64,000 nucleotides of DNA from Cristatella mucedo (taxonomy: Eukaryota; Bryozoa; Phylactolaemata; Cristatellidae), in contig WPIO01000006.1 of the NCBI GenBank assembly GCA_009760855.2, positions 1,350,001 through 1,414,000 on the forward strand. Reading direction: 5' to 3'. Under the pieces are notes generated by a model. The model did no database searches. It saw only the letters and a list, made by a program, of their open reading frames with translations, and was not told the DNA's origin. Made by a program: the position numbers and the translations under genes. Below are positions 42,173-55,720 of the stretch, piece by piece; the first letter of the stretch is position 1, and each line of letters begins with the position of its first letter.

Positions 42173-42610
42173 ACGAATCAGAGGGACCCACTAAATGCTA
42201 TCATAAATAGATGCACTTAGTAACTTTTTAAATGTAGCCATGTCTGGAGATGAGACGCAAGTCGGGAGTAAGTTCCAGGCTTTGAGAGCATACAAACTGA
42301 AGGCACGGTCTCCTAAATATTTGAGGTTAGTTATGACATCCCTTGACATGACCACATTTAAAAAGAAACTTAAATTACACCTGTTTATCTTTGCACTTAA
42401 TGGCTCATCGTGATTCGTCCTTTGAGTGCTTATGCATGCTGATACTGTGTATATTACCACTAACCGAGTTTTATATGATGACACTGTGCATGTCACCTCT
42501 CAAGATGCCGCGCTTGATGAAAATGTGCACGCTACCACAAACCGTTCGATCATACCTTTTTGTACAGCATATGCAAAATGCCTATACAGATATTCATTTT
42601 TTCTGAGGGT
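42173..42610. mobile_element. Second inverted pair of LINE A fragments
   Basis: 42173-42345 reads on the minus strand (NLKYLGDRAFSLYALKAW). From 42346 the + strand reads a FKKKLKLHLFIFAL-like end followed by the 3' UTR. The two halves are thus joined in opposite orientation. Confidence 0.65.
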
Positions 42611-42879
42611 GACATTAAATTGTGTTAATGTTATTATTATAATGCAGTGCTCAACAGCAGATTCGAGTAACCCAGATATTGCAGAAATAAAATAAATCCG
42701 CTACACTACTAAGCATAAAAGAAATTAGCTGGAGAAAATCTAAGGATGAATTTTGTTGCATCTTTAGATTTTGCGGTTTCCTAATTTATTTTTGTATGAG
42801 CCAACTCAAAGTGACTACTAAGTCTATTCTTGCAATATTTTGCATGCCACTTCCCCAGTGCATATTTAAATTTACAATT

Positions 42880-43960
42880 ATAATACTAATAATAAAACAC
42901 TTGATAAAGCATCGTCAGGGAGCTCAATCTGTTTCTAGAGGTTTAACATTTTCTGCAAAGGAAACATGATCGAATGGTAAGTGGTACCATGCTTGATACA
43001 CAACCTGAGGAACATGGTTAGGGGTGACATGCACAGGGTCGGCATGCAAGTGTGGTTAGTGGCAGCATGCACAGTGTCAGCATGCATAAAGGACGAATCA
43101 CAGGGACCCACTAAATTCTGTCATAAAGAGGTACATGTTTAATGTGTGTTCTATTTAAATGTGGTCAGTCGGGGATGTCGTGACGGAAGTCGGGAGTGAG
43201 TTCCAGGCTTTGCGAGCATTCGAACTAAATGCACGGTCTAAAGAGGATTTGAGGTTTGAATGAGGTATAGGTAAACAGTTATTTTCCGAAAAGCGGGTGG
43301 TACGATGCTTGGCCTGGTGGGGGAGCAGATTTAATAGGTAGACTGGAGCCGAAGAATGAAGGAACCTAAAAGTGGGCAACAAAACCTTGAAGTCGATCGG
43401 TTTCTTGACTGGTAGCCAGTGCAGGTCGGTGAGAAGTGGTGTAATGTGGCATATGCGACGCTCACGACAGACAATCCCAGCTGCAGAGTTTTGAACCAGC
43501 GATTATTAGTATATATTATTATTGTATTGAACATGGCGATAGGCCTGCAAGCAATGAAATACAGAAGCCGAGACGGCATGTCACAAATGCTTGGACCAAC
43601 TTAGATGTCGTATCCCTATCAAAACAAACCCAAAACTTTAGCAATGTTATGTAGCTGAAATTAGGCAGACTTAATTGTGGAGCTGATGGGTTTGTCTAAC
43701 AAAAGGTTACTTTATAAAATTACACCTATATTTCGTACAGATTCAATAGGAGATATGCTGGCAGAGTCAATTTTGAGCGTTAGCCTTTCAAATTTTGGAA
43801 TCGCACTTGATTTACCCATAACTATGTAGCGAATAACTTAGTTTTATCATCGTTTAATTTAAGAAAGTTTGCTGCCATCTCTGTGCGGATGTTATCAATA
43901 CATGCAGCAAGGAAATTAAAAGAATAACACTAATCATAATTAGTAGAGATCTAGTTAGTA
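42880..43960 (-). mobile_element. LINE family A copy, protein C-terminus and 3' UTR
   Basis: On the minus strand it gives NDDKTK-like residues, the DLHWLPV block near 43.42 kb, RFSENNCLPIPHSNLKSSLD and KAWNSLPTSV, then a degenerate terminus near 42.90-42.96 kb. Stops are present. Confidence 0.78.
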
Positions 43961-44039
43961 TTCCAGGAGTAATGAAACTTCTATCTAAGCTCTCCACAAA
44001 TGCTCTAACGGTAGCACGTTGATTGGTTTGGTGTCAAGA

Positions 44040-44700
44040 TGCCGTGTACGAGTGAACAGGAAATGCAATCGACGGTCGAGATCCGAGCCAGGCTTTAGGT
44101 TAGGTTTTTAGCTTCTTTTTGAATTTCGCTAAATGAATAGACGCCCCGATGTCACTCGGCCGTGACATTTGGCCATTGGAAGTGTCGGAGCCACAGATAG
44201 GGTCTACGAGAGACTTGTGGCTCTCACGAGGCGAAGCTAGCGACAGGAGTCAGAAGACAGGCGACGGTGTGACGGGATTGTGCCCGATTCGAAAGTATTT
44301 CGGGTAGGCACGCCGACGTCAGAGAATAGCGAGCCTAAAAAAGAGTCGCAGAATTTTTACATCTGTATTCTGCTTGATGGGCAGCCAGTTAAGAGGGATG
44401 GAAAGTGGTGCATGTTTGAACTGTCCACAGTTCGCTGCAGACAAGTATTAGCCGATTTTGGCAACCACTGTCAACATCGTATTACGCAGGCAGGAAGACC
44501 TATCAGTACCGAGTTACTCGAGTCTAGGGATGATGATACGAATGCTTCTGCTTCTGCCTGAATATCGTGTACTTATCTAAGCAAGCTCGAATCTGAGGAC
44601 TTATTTTCAGTATTGCCTATTTGGGTAGTAGGAAGACTTGACAGTGAAGCGGATGTGGTCACTTGGTGAAAAGTGTTTTTCGATGAGGATAATCAGATTA
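44040..44700 (-). mobile_element. Divergent LINE fragment (CR1/L2-like)
   Basis: On the minus strand a reading near 44.36-44.40 kb gives LNWLPIKQN, the counterpart of DLHWLPVKQR, within a stretch otherwise only loosely similar to family A. It probably belongs to a separate, older subfamily. Confidence 0.5.
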
Positions 44701-47700
44701 GGAATAGAACCTAAAAGTAAAATGCGGGAAAGACAAATCAGGCAGCTCTAATTAATTCATTCCGATTGTTTATTTTGGCCCTTAATTAGTCAGTTTTTTA
44801 TTTCATTCCGTTAGAAGAAGCATGCTGTACCGTTCAAGTGCGTATGTCAGCAATACACGCTGAAAGTGAGCTTCGAAATTTGAGGTGCAGAAAGACCAAA
44901 AGATCAAACTACAACTATCGAAATTCATTATCGTCACTATTAAAAATTCAAGTTTAAATTGTTTTTTTTTATTTCTAGGAAATAGGAGAAGTTTACCTAA
45001 AGTGAATTCGTACGGCATGCCATACCATAAAGGTACACTGAATTATAGCTGACTGTTGCAGTCACCTTACTGTATTCTCCTTCAAAGTTAGTGCCTAGCT
45101 TTTGCAGCATTTATATTTTTTAGTGTTTTACAGTTTAGATTGCATATTTCATGCATTAAATAAAACAGACATTTTTATTAAATAATATAGAGTCGTAAAA
45201 AGGCACACGTGCATGAAAACGTGGTCTGGTAATAAATTTCTGAGGACTGCCCTGTGATTGTGTTGACCTATTTCTAACCTATTGAGACTTTAAGAAGCTA
45301 TTTCAATTGCATAGCCTGGCATATAATCTGACGATTCATTTCTATTTCATAAATTAAAATATGCTTAACTCTTAAATTTCACTCACTCTGCATCTCAGCA
45401 CCACTGCACCATGAAAGTGACCTAAATTTGACAAACCATCAAAAAGCGTCTACAGTTTAAGGACAGTCAGTGACTGTATTCAAAACTTTTACTTCTGGAG
45501 CGAGCGTGCTTAATTACATTATTATACTTATGGTTAATAATGAGCTGTATTAACGATCCATTAAATCTTCGCTGGTGGTCTTAACTTAACCTTACTTACA
45601 TCTCTTACTTAAATCTCAGGCCCTTGTAGTTGATTTGAGTCCTGTAATAGATAATTCAAAATCTTTAGCTGCAGGTTGGGAGAAATCGATAAGTGCCCAC
45701 CTCAACGCTGTCGGAATGAGGCATCTAAATTACCCGATATGTCTTTTGATTTACCTATATGTTTTTTCCAATGTTTAAAGTTGCATTTCCATCCGACCGA
45801 ATCATTTTAAAATCGCTTTCTTGTATTTCGCCAGACCTCAAGCCAGTTGCACGTATGTCCGGCTAGATTGCTCCAAACGTAGAATAAAGCTACACACGAG
45901 AGATACCTTAAATTTCTACCATCAACTTAAAAATCCTAAAGCAAATTTTTGGTAAAACAATTTTTCTGCCTTCAGCTGCAGCCAGTTTTCGTGGGATTTT
46001 TCTCTATAATCAACCCGCGGCGAGTTCATTTTGGTGGTGACCAAGGGGCACATTTTGCTTTTAGCTTTGAGTTACTTACTTTTATGGGAACTCTTAAAAG
46101 AGTGTTGCCTTTCTTATATGAATTTTCACTTTTCGCCGGTCTCAGCGTGTAAAGAATTGCAGACTGATATTCACTGCGCTTAAAGCAACCTTATCAAAAC
46201 GTTTATATTGAGCTTGTGGTTGGTTATCCGCAATATTAGCAAGTAGATTCTGTACAACGTTGCAGATGGTTTATTTGAACGTTTGTCTACATTCACAAAA
46301 TAAATTTGAAAAAATCGATAGCAAAAGCACATGTATATAAAAAGAAGCCGAAGTAGACGCATCCACTTTTTACGGTATTCAGCTCTGCTGCAATTTTCCC
46401 CCTTATCCTCCCCAGGCGTTAGGATTGAACATTCTCAAAAACTAACCTCTATAATTTTTAGAAGTGCATGGGGTATTTGAGTGCATCTTATTCCAAGAAG
46501 AGAAGTCCCTACTAATTTTCCAGCTGGTGCTAAAAAATTTTAAGCAAACCCACGTGAATTGGATTCCAGGATTTAATTGCCAAAATCTACTCTCAGAGTA
46601 TACATTAAAAGTTATATTTTGAAACTTAGTTGATTTCTTCACAAATGTGAAAAGTTCTAGATGTTTATATTTTCACATACAAGGTAAAATTATCGGTAAA
46701 ACATCGCGTTGAAGGAGCTGTTACGAATACCTAACTTCTTCAAATGCAGCAATGATAAGCGAAGTAAAATGTAACAAATTGGAGCCGCACTATTCACGCT
46801 CAAAAATACGAAAGCTTTGTCCATTGGGTCAAGGACAATGAACCTACGGATATGAAAATATGGGGTGCACTTTAAAATGTCGATAAAATGTGAACTTCTG
46901 CAAACCGATTAAGAACGAAAGACATATTAAAAAACGATGCTATCTTTTTTGAAAAACTGTTTGCGATTGGAAAACATTCAGCTCCAAAAAAATTAAATGC
47001 ACGAATATCTGCGCAGCCATGGCATACAACAGCACGAGAGATAAACAAGAAAGGAAGTAAATGAGCAACGTGCTTTAAAAACTAGACGTAGAAATAACTT
47101 TCGTCAAACGCAGTAAAACAGGAGAGATGAGATACTCAATGAGCCTAATCCTTTGGCTATGCTGTATAATTTTTAATATTCAAGCTTGTGTCTTTTGAAA
47201 AAGATTTACCTGCGAAATGGCTGGAAGAATCAAATGAAGCATGTGGTGGTAGCCTCACTCGACAACTTTTCGATCTCAGAAAGAGTAAGAGTATCAGGCA
47301 CAAACAAGCAACAGTTTTCATTTCAATGTTCAAATTTGAGCACCACAATTTTCCCCGTCACTTTTAAGACGACGACGTCAGTCCTCGAGTCATTTTTACA
47401 CTCGCTTTGACTGGCAGCGAGTAAAACCTACATCTACTTAGCAAGTGTGCAGCATTGTCACAAGGAAGCAACTACGAACAGCTAATTATTTGTAAAACAT
47501 AATACTCTACGTTGAGGAGGATAGATGAAAAATGAACATCAATGAAATAAAAAAAATGTAATTACTGAGGATTTTTTAATTAAACTAATATTTAAAAATG
47601 TATACCCCAAGTATTTATTAGCTTTTAACTTGGTGCTTTGCCAATAAAAATTATGCTTCTCCGCGATTTTTCTTTAGTCTTTTTCAGTACGTTTAAGTTT

Positions 47701-47878
47701 ACGCGTAATCAAAGTGTTCTCATATCAACCGAAATGTTCCGATACAATTTTTCACCATCGAAAGTAATTTGAAGGTATGGGATTTCATTTACATGAAATG
47801 TATGCAAGTTGTAAATAAGACTGCATGAAATGAGATATCCTATAGTCATTACAGAATATAAATATATTTTTATGTGTA

Positions 47879-47912
47879 TTTATTTATTTATTTACTTATT
47901 TATTTATTATAT
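47879..47912. repeat. (TATT)n microsatellite
   Basis: A short imperfect tetranucleotide run. Confidence 0.85.
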
Positions 47913-48549
47913 TAACCTGAACTCGCTCATTTTTAATTTTGCTTTGAAAAATTATAGGGTATTACTTGAAGTGAAATTCTCTTTCTGATATTTCAGCACT
48001 TTAGGTTTTTAAAGTGAAACACTTAGATATATAAGGCCTATGTGTTTCTTTGGAGATGACGTATATCAAGTCGTTGGACTATTTGGTGCTCTTTTTGATT
48101 TCCTATAACATCACTACAAATGTTGCGGCTGCTGAGTATGATAAAGTTTTGCTTAATCTGTGAGCATACTTTTATCTGTACCCAACATAAAGTCTGATCA
48201 AAATAGACTGTTGGAACTGGTGTCGATTCTTTTCTTTCATCTAAGCGGTGAAGGCAAAGCTAATGATTTTTATTTTATATGAGATATACACGGGATTTGA
48301 ACTTACCGAATCTTTGCACACTCGGTAAAACTTGGTGTGGAAAGAGGCAATGTTAGCGACGGTATTTTGTGGATCCTGAATTAAATTACTTCACAACAAA
48401 CACAGCCCAAGCAACGGTTACCAGTCCTTGCATGCGGTCACGTGATTTTACTGATTTTTAGCCCCTCAAGGAGCGTTCAAAAAGTAGTAGAAGCAGCTCT
48501 GCTGCAGACCGGTATAGCGACGGTAGCATTGCACCGCCGGAATCAAATT

Positions 48550-48812
48550 CTTTGACTACTTGCTGCCGACTATGGCACATCCTTTCCAGCGGTCCTAAGC
48601 TGCTACTTTCATGATGTTCACTACTGCTACTGCTCTTCTGACTCTGATATGCTTACCACTTTGTATTTGTTGCGTGGTATGAAGTATTTTGGCCACCCAA
48701 TGAGTACCAAAAGCCTCTTAGGTTGTGAATGCACTACACAAAACCTTCCGCGTAACACCCGCTTAGTCTTTGTCGCTTTGTTTAGTCACAGGTGGAGATA
48801 CATTACATTGCC
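48550..48812 (+). mobile_element. LINE family B 3' end
   Basis: It follows the family block from GACTATGGCACATCCTTTCC through GTAACACCCGCTTAGTCTTT to GGAGATACATTACATT, with moderate divergence. Confidence 0.68.
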
Positions 48813-51624
48813 ACAGCTATTTCTTTAACTTATATTTCAAAGCTACAAAAAAACAGCTCATACACACATACATACGTGAAATACCATTAATAGCACCCAA
48901 TCGACTAAACATCACTTCAGACTTATTATTCTGTCTAAACTGCATAATTTTGCACATCTGGTGCCTCATCAGAATGATCCAGGAATCCTTATCGATTGCT
49001 ATTTACTTACGTTTGTCCCAAAATGGACGTCACTGCTTATTCACTATCAGGTGCTAAACAATGGAAAAATAGCCCGCAAATTTTCCGTTCTCGTAAATTT
49101 AAATTAAAAAATAGGACTAATTTTTAATTGACCATTTTAAAATAAATAACAGTTTCTCACATAATCCTAAAAAGTTTATAAAACGTAGTACCAGTTTTAA
49201 GGACGGTATCATTTTTTTAAAATATACGATCGTAATTTATGAGCTATTTCTTTATATTTGCATGAAGCAAATGGCTTTAAAGTGGCCAATGGCTATTCGC
49301 TGCAAATCAGAGCTGCATTTACACAAAGATCGATATTCTAGGTAGGTGATAAGCATAAAATTAAACTTAAGTGAGCAAACTAGATTATTTTAGATTATAT
49401 GGCCTTGACTAGAGTAAGAAACAATGAACACCTTAGGGTCTTTGAATAGAATACTGACAATCAGGAAAGTTGGTACAAATCGATCAGCAAACGATGTATG
49501 CGAAAAATATTGTCGTGAAGGAGTCTTCGAAATCAATATCTATTAGGCCCAGAGAAAAATAGTGTACCAGGCGCAAGGTCACTCATAAATGAAAATTTAA
49601 ATTTTACAGCAATTCCAAATGTACATAAATTCATTTTTTTTTAATTTGAGTCTCGCGAAAATGATTATAATATTCCGCGACTGCCTATGGGTCTAGTTAG
49701 TACTAACCTTAAGCTCCGAAGTAATGCCATCGAGTGATGGGTTTAAAAAACAATTACGAGTATAAGCCGTTTCACTATAGCAACCATTTCTATAACATTT
49801 CCAAATCTTTGCTTTTCGATTTAGTGAAACTACACGATTTCATTCATGAGAAATTAGTAATTAAGAAACCTGTCATACTTCATAAAATACATTATCTCGG
49901 TAATTGTTTGTATTTCGGACTTTCTATGGAAAAATTGTAGGGCTTTACTTTTTTTTCACTTAGTTCATGCCATAAAGTTTAAATATATAATGTAATTAAT
50001 GTGGCAATGCAACACTGCACTGCTTAGTAAAACCAAGTTTACTTATTTAATAGAGCATCAGCAGTATTTTGTGAGTTTAAATTGAAAAGACGTTGAAAAG
50101 AATGAACCATCGATCATTTTCCCTCAGTTTTAATTTTTTAAAGAAGATTTTCAGAAGCTCACCGTTTGTTCTGCTCTGCTGGTCATTGCAATAATCTTAT
50201 AAACGCGTCAGCCGAAAGATATTACTACAATATTGTCAACTTACCTTGTAAAACCCTTCGTCCCGAGTCCACCTTAAATTAAAGGACGGTAAGTTTTTTC
50301 ATTTTTCTTTTACATATTTAACTTATTTTTGGTTTGATTTACTTCCATGAGCGCTATTATGCTGTAAATCCGAATGAAGAATCAACAATTTTGGTAGTTC
50401 GCTCTACAGCGCAGGACACGGCGAACCACTAAATTCAATTAACTGATGCACATTGTCTTCTATTGGTCAATGGGTGCGCTTTCAGCCCGTAACAGAAAGT
50501 GATCACCTCACGTTCTAGTCTTAAAATTGCAGATTTGGCATGTTATTTTCTCGTATACAGTTACCCATTATAAAATGGCAGCAGCTTCTACGGCTTAAAA
50601 TGTATGGAACGCGTTTAGAATGTCAAAACGTGAATTTCGGTTAGACGGCAATCTACAAGCACTGTAAAATAACAAACTTAAAAGTTTTAAAATTATTATT
50701 TTTCACGTTCAACGTAGAAAACTCACATGTTGTAGTGAGAAATATAGTGTAATGATTTACAGTGTGATTGCACCTCATCACTTCATAATAATAAGCAAGT
50801 TCTTCAGCTGCATCTACTGGAGCTTCCTCCGCACAGCCAGTGTCTTGTTAGACCTGTTGATTAATCCGCGTGGAATGGTAGAAAAACAAAAATCGTAGCT
50901 CTGAAGGACCCTCGTGAGATTTTTCTACACTAATCACATTTATGTAACATGAAGGTAACAATACTTAGTAGCTCTTTGGATGTTTCGAAGGTAATCATCT
51001 TGACCACTAGAGAGATTTTAAGAATTTTTATTGAAAAGCCCACTCATAATAAGAGTTTTGCAACCATTTTCTCGACTCGAGCAACTTTTCCGACAATATC
51101 TCAAGATGTAAATTATTTTTAATCTCAATTAAACGTAAACGAGCACGCAAACATAAATTTCTCCTTGGTTACCGGACGCTAGAACCTTTGGGCATGTGAA
51201 TGATAAAAATTATTAGTGGAAACATCGCCCAGTTAAACGACGGACAACTAAGGCAGCTCAATAAAAATACCAGTTTAGAACGCAGTAAAACTATTGAGAA
51301 TTTTTTGCACGAAGAGACACCGATTTTTTTGCTAGATTTACTTTCAAGAATAGTCTAGACCCACGAAGAATCAGATTGAACTATGTATTGGAGGGCGAAA
51401 CTGAATGCCCAAGATTTAGCTCCTTTGCCGACACCTTTCTGACAAATCTGACTTTCGCTGCCTCCCAGTTCTAGCTTAATGTATCCTAAACGTCTTGAAT
51501 CAAACACTAACAGATCGAATGTAGTGTTATGTAATCATTCGAAAGCAAGAGGTCCCAGGCTGCTTAGTAAGTCTCTCGCTACTGCTCAGTTTGACAAAGC
51601 CTAGATGCGTCTACTCTCGCTTCA

Positions 51625-51785
51625 ATGCCTGTTGGCTACCGAATGCGTAGCGAAAGCCGCTTAGGCTGTGAGTGCGCTATACAAAACTCTCCTGCGTAAC
51701 ACCCACATGGTCTTCATGACTTTGTGGAGTTACTGACGGAGATACATTACATTACATTACATTACATTACATTACATTACATTAC
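51625..51785 (+). mobile_element. LINE family B 3' end with (ACATT)n tail
   Basis: It runs from GTTGGCTACCGAATGCGTAG to a tail of about eight ACATT units (about 51746-51784), the clearest tail of this family in the window. Confidence 0.75.
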
Positions 51786-53034
51786 AATGCAACACGAAGT
51801 GGCTTTACTTACTCTTAAATTATCTCGTTATTACAAGAGAGCAACTCACGCTGAGCGCTTGCTCTCTTTTTTGGAGTAGTCACTGACAATAAATTTTCGT
51901 ACTCAGTCACCGAGAAGTGTTTATTTTTTGCGTTGATATTTTATTCTCAATGTTCAAATATGTAGTACATTTTCATATTAGAATTTGAATTCTTAGGGAC
52001 TCTCTTCACATCGGTATGCGCTTGCAAACGAATCCAGCGTAGGGGCAGAGAATACATTTTTCGCTCTGATGATACGTAGCCGCATATCACTTTTTATAGC
52101 TCTGGCGTCTGTCCACTAAAGTTACGACCGGATGTATTTCTCTGCAAAGTCTTTTCGCACATTCAGACTTTATAGGCTCATCATCCTCGACCATAAGCAA
52201 CGACGCTAATAAGCATCTAAAAATCAATTAGAGCACAGACTGAGCCACATCCTTCGTAGGGCTGGGGGGGGCAAGACCCTAGTTAGAGTAGCCACGCGAT
52301 GAATCGATCAGTGAAAAGAGCTACTGGGTAGGCAGCAGCTTGCTCGAAGTCGCCAGATCGATTTAGGCAATGCACGGTACGAGGAGTTCAACCTCGATGG
52401 CCGACTTAGGTCAAACAGCAATTTCTCCTCGAGTTTACCTATACGACCAAAAGACGACAGAATAGCAGATGCCTCTGCTGCTTTCAGGTCATGTGTTTTC
52501 CTAATTTGATCAAGCGGGCCCTTAAAACACTTGCCGATCTGTAATCAAAATTATGTAATGTATACTCTGTCCTTTGAAGCATCCATACACTTTGAAATTT
52601 GCCATTTCGTTTACGAAATAGAAGATATCGGCATTGATATTTTTAATTGAATATCGCTTCACTAGTAAGAAATGTATAGTTAATACTACGATTCTAAGTC
52701 CTTGTTGTCTTTTCATTTTAAACAGTAGATTAAATGATAAAATACCCACAAAATCTTGGTAATTTGTCACCAAAATAGAGCGAATAAGTCAAAGTTTAAG
52801 AAGAAACCATCGATCTTTCTTCCGAATGATAAATCATCCTATTTAACAATGCTCACGGAAAGGAAGGTTTATCGTGTGATTAAACTCGGGCAAAATAAAT
52901 TAGGCTGGTGATTGCATAATTTTCTTCGTAGAATGTGCTAGTGGAAAGCGAACTAATGTTATCCATCTATTCAGTATGGCGGAAGGACCTTAGCGGCTAT
53001 CATCACAGCTATTGGAGTGACCAATAAAAGATCG

Positions 53035-53105
53035 CCCACTGCAGGACTCGAACCCTGGACCTGGGTGGTAAAGGGCAAGCACCTTTTTATGGGCTAACAC
53101 CCAGT
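53035..53105 (-). mobile_element. tRNA-like SINE head
   Basis: The reverse complement has an A-box-like TTAGCCCATAAAAAGGTGC and a good B-box CAGGGTTCGAGTCC at tRNA-like spacing. The ends do not form an acceptor stem, so a SINE or tRNA pseudogene is favoured. Confidence 0.45.
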
Positions 53106-54429
53106 GGTACGCCTAAATATGGGGATATTGAAATTAGCACCGAGAGTAATATTTTGATGGCAACAGCCTTCGACGAACTTATTTTTATTTTTGATCAATC
53201 AATTTTTTGTCCTTGCAACTGAACTTCGCTGTTAGCAAAGATGGCTTCGCTGTTTACAAAGATGGCCAATGAAGTCGGCTCCACGAGTTAGTGTGGTATA
53301 CTACTAACCATGCCCAAGGAACGGCTCCTACGGTCAGCTCCGACTGGATAAATTGACTGCTTGGTGATACTCGTATTGTTCCCGCTAATTCCATAATGAC
53401 AAGAAGTTGTCGCTGCTTTGCAAATGGCTCTCTGATATCATTAGGCTGAAAATCAAATATTTTGGGATGCAGTTTTTTCCTCTTTCAAATACAAATACAT
53501 ATCTTTCCTTCTCTCATCTTCAAAGGTTTTTTCAGTAATTATTTCAGAGTCAAACCAAAATTATCTAAAGGAGTTTGCAACACAATTTTGCCTACCTTTA
53601 GTAAGTGATGGACATGCATAAACAGAATATGCTCATGATTGTTCACGGCGGTCTCAGCATACATTTATTGTAAATTTAATGATAATCAGCATATCCCTAC
53701 ATTCAATAAATCAACTCAACGATTAAGTAATTTAATAAAATTAGATTTATGTTCGTTTTCATAAGAAAATTAATAATTACATTCTAAGCAAGCAACAAAG
53801 GACGCCACTTAGCGCCACACTACAAAAACTAACAGGAACGTCGCAAACGATAATGGACTTGGAGATAGTGAGAAGTCCAAAGAAATCCGTGAGCTTCGTA
53901 TTGTCGAAGCGCGGTGAATGCCTCACTAATGATTTAGTCTACAACAGAAAGAGACCAAAAGTAAGATTCGAGCACATAAGTCAGAATAGTGGGTGTAAAG
54001 TAATTATGCACACCAGATTATGAGGAATTCTGGAAGGTAGGCCGAAGCAAGAGATGAAAAGAACCTAATTGGGAGTGAGAGCATAATGGTGGCAATCCAG
54101 ACCAGGCAGACAATAACTGATCACCAATAACCGCAGTTCATGAATTATAATAACTATGAAACGATTAAACGATAACCTAGCCAATTCTGCGAAAAAAGCA
54201 GACGTCGTGAGACAGTCAGACAGTTTTGTTTCCGGAGTTGGCAGACGCATTTCAACATCATTGTATATCTAGGCCATCAAGCTGAATGTCATTGCCATTC
54301 TTAAACGCTACTAACCCTCTGTTGCTGTGGAATAGATATATCTAAATCGCGGGTGTGTACTCGCTATGCTACGATACGAGCGTTCGATGTTGCTGCCGTG
54401 TTCCTGCAGCTGTTAGGATGTCTGCATGT
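53106..54429. other. AT-rich spacer
   Basis: No gene. A weak LINE A-like stretch on the minus strand may lie at about 53990-54110 (AGGAATTCTGGAAGGTAGGC). The stretch around 54211-54240 is shared with 57815-57850. Confidence 0.5.
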
Positions 54430-54547
54430 ATTGGCGCTGCTGCACCTAAAAGTAGCTAGCTGTGCTATATGGTTAAGACGTCATCACTATTGGCACTGCT
54501 GCACCTACAAGTAGCTAGCCGTGCTATATGGTTAAAATGTCATCACT
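54430..54547. repeat. Two-copy 59-base tandem duplication
   Basis: 54430-54488 and 54489-54547 both read ATTGGC(G/A)CTGCTGCACCTA and continue in parallel to GTCATCACT, with about six differences. Confidence 0.9.
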
Positions 54548-54977
54548 ATTCATCAGTCATCGGCTGAGACTAGCACCGTTGTCAGCACTATGATTGCGGC
54601 CTTGTTCTTTCCGAGCTTGGAAGTCACACACCACATATGTAGCGCTTGGTGCGCGAACTGAGATGCTATGACCCCGCGATCCACACTAGTCCATGCGGCG
54701 GCACAACGTGTGTAAATGTGCAAATACTTAATGCTCGCAATAAGCCAATAATAACAGCACAGCTCTTGATGTTCTGCAAAGGGCTAGCAACAACACCACA
54801 TTATAAATAGCACAAATAATAGTGCGTATATTACGGCTAATACAGGAGGTGAATTCCAAGAATATTCGGTCGCAGGCTCACGCCAGCTCACGCTCAGTGA
54901 CTCGTGGACTTTCAGACCATCACTCCAACCAAAAAACTGCTGTCACGCCTCTGCCTTATGTTAATAGTTAATAATAT
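54548..54977. other. Spacer sharing a repeat with 58.1 kb
   Basis: 54560-54640 resembles 58090-58170 (CGGC(T/C)GAGA...TAGC and GGAAGTC(A/G)CAC). The rest is not recognised. Confidence 0.5.
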
Positions 54978-55720
54978 ATTATTGTACTAATAATAATAAT
55001 ATGCGTATATAGCCCCCAGAAATATATCGCTTTCAAAGCATATTACATAGGCTGTAATGGAAGCGCGATCAAATGGCTTGTAGTAGAATATTCAATAACG
55101 ACAAGCATAATATGGCTAGAGGTGACGTATTTAGTGTTAACTTGTAAATATGGTTGCTGGTATCATGCACAGTGTCAGCACGTATAAGCGGCAGCAGGCG
55201 CAGTTTCAGCATGCATAAGCACACACATGGCGAACCACAAGGACCCACTTAATGCTGTGATAAACACGTGCATGACCAGCTTCTTTTTAAATTTTGTCAG
55301 GTCACTGCATGTCGTGGCCTCAGTCGGGATTGAGTTTAAGGCTTTGGGAGCATACGAATTAAAAGTAGGGTCTCCAAAGGACTTGATGTTCGTGCGAGAT
55401 ATAGGTAAATTCGATTCCAAAACGCAGGTGGAACGATGCTTAGCCTCATGGGGAATAGATCTGATAGGTAGGCTGGAGCCAAATAATAAAGGGACCTAAA
55501 AGTGAGTAAAGTAACCTTAAAGTCTATGTTGCTTGGCTAGGAGTCAGTGCAGGTCGGCGAGAAGTGGTGTGATGTGGCAACTGCGACGCTGACGACAGAC
55601 AAGCTTGCCAGCAAGCAGCGAGTGGCAGAAGTCGAGACGCGATGTCACAAATGCATGGACTAATTTGCATGGACTACCTCGTACTACTCATAAGCTTTAG
55701 CTTATCGTAGCTATTTCATA
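54978..55720 (-). mobile_element. LINE family A copy, C-terminal part and 3' UTR
   Basis: It starts with an (AAT)n tail near 54989-55001. On the minus strand it gives LTKFKKKLVMHVF, RTNIKSFGDPTFNSYAPKAL and, near 55.55 kb, the block opposite GTCAGTGCAGGTCGGCGAGA, which encodes the LHW region. Stops break the frame. Confidence 0.75.

Larger units (their letters stand above)
44701..53030. other. AT-rich gene desert
   Basis: More than 8 kb with no supported gene. Contents: a (TATT)n run at about 47879-47912, LINE B fragments at 48550-48812 and 51625-51785. Short ORFs on both strands match chance expectation for AT-rich DNA. Confidence 0.7.

Noticed and set aside
44701-53030. Decayed ABCG copy between B and C
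   Set aside because: No trace of the signature, H-loop or ERA-GYYRLS motifs was found on either strand.
53035-53105. Functional tRNA gene on the minus strand
   Set aside because: The B-box is good but the acceptor and anticodon stems do not pair convincingly.
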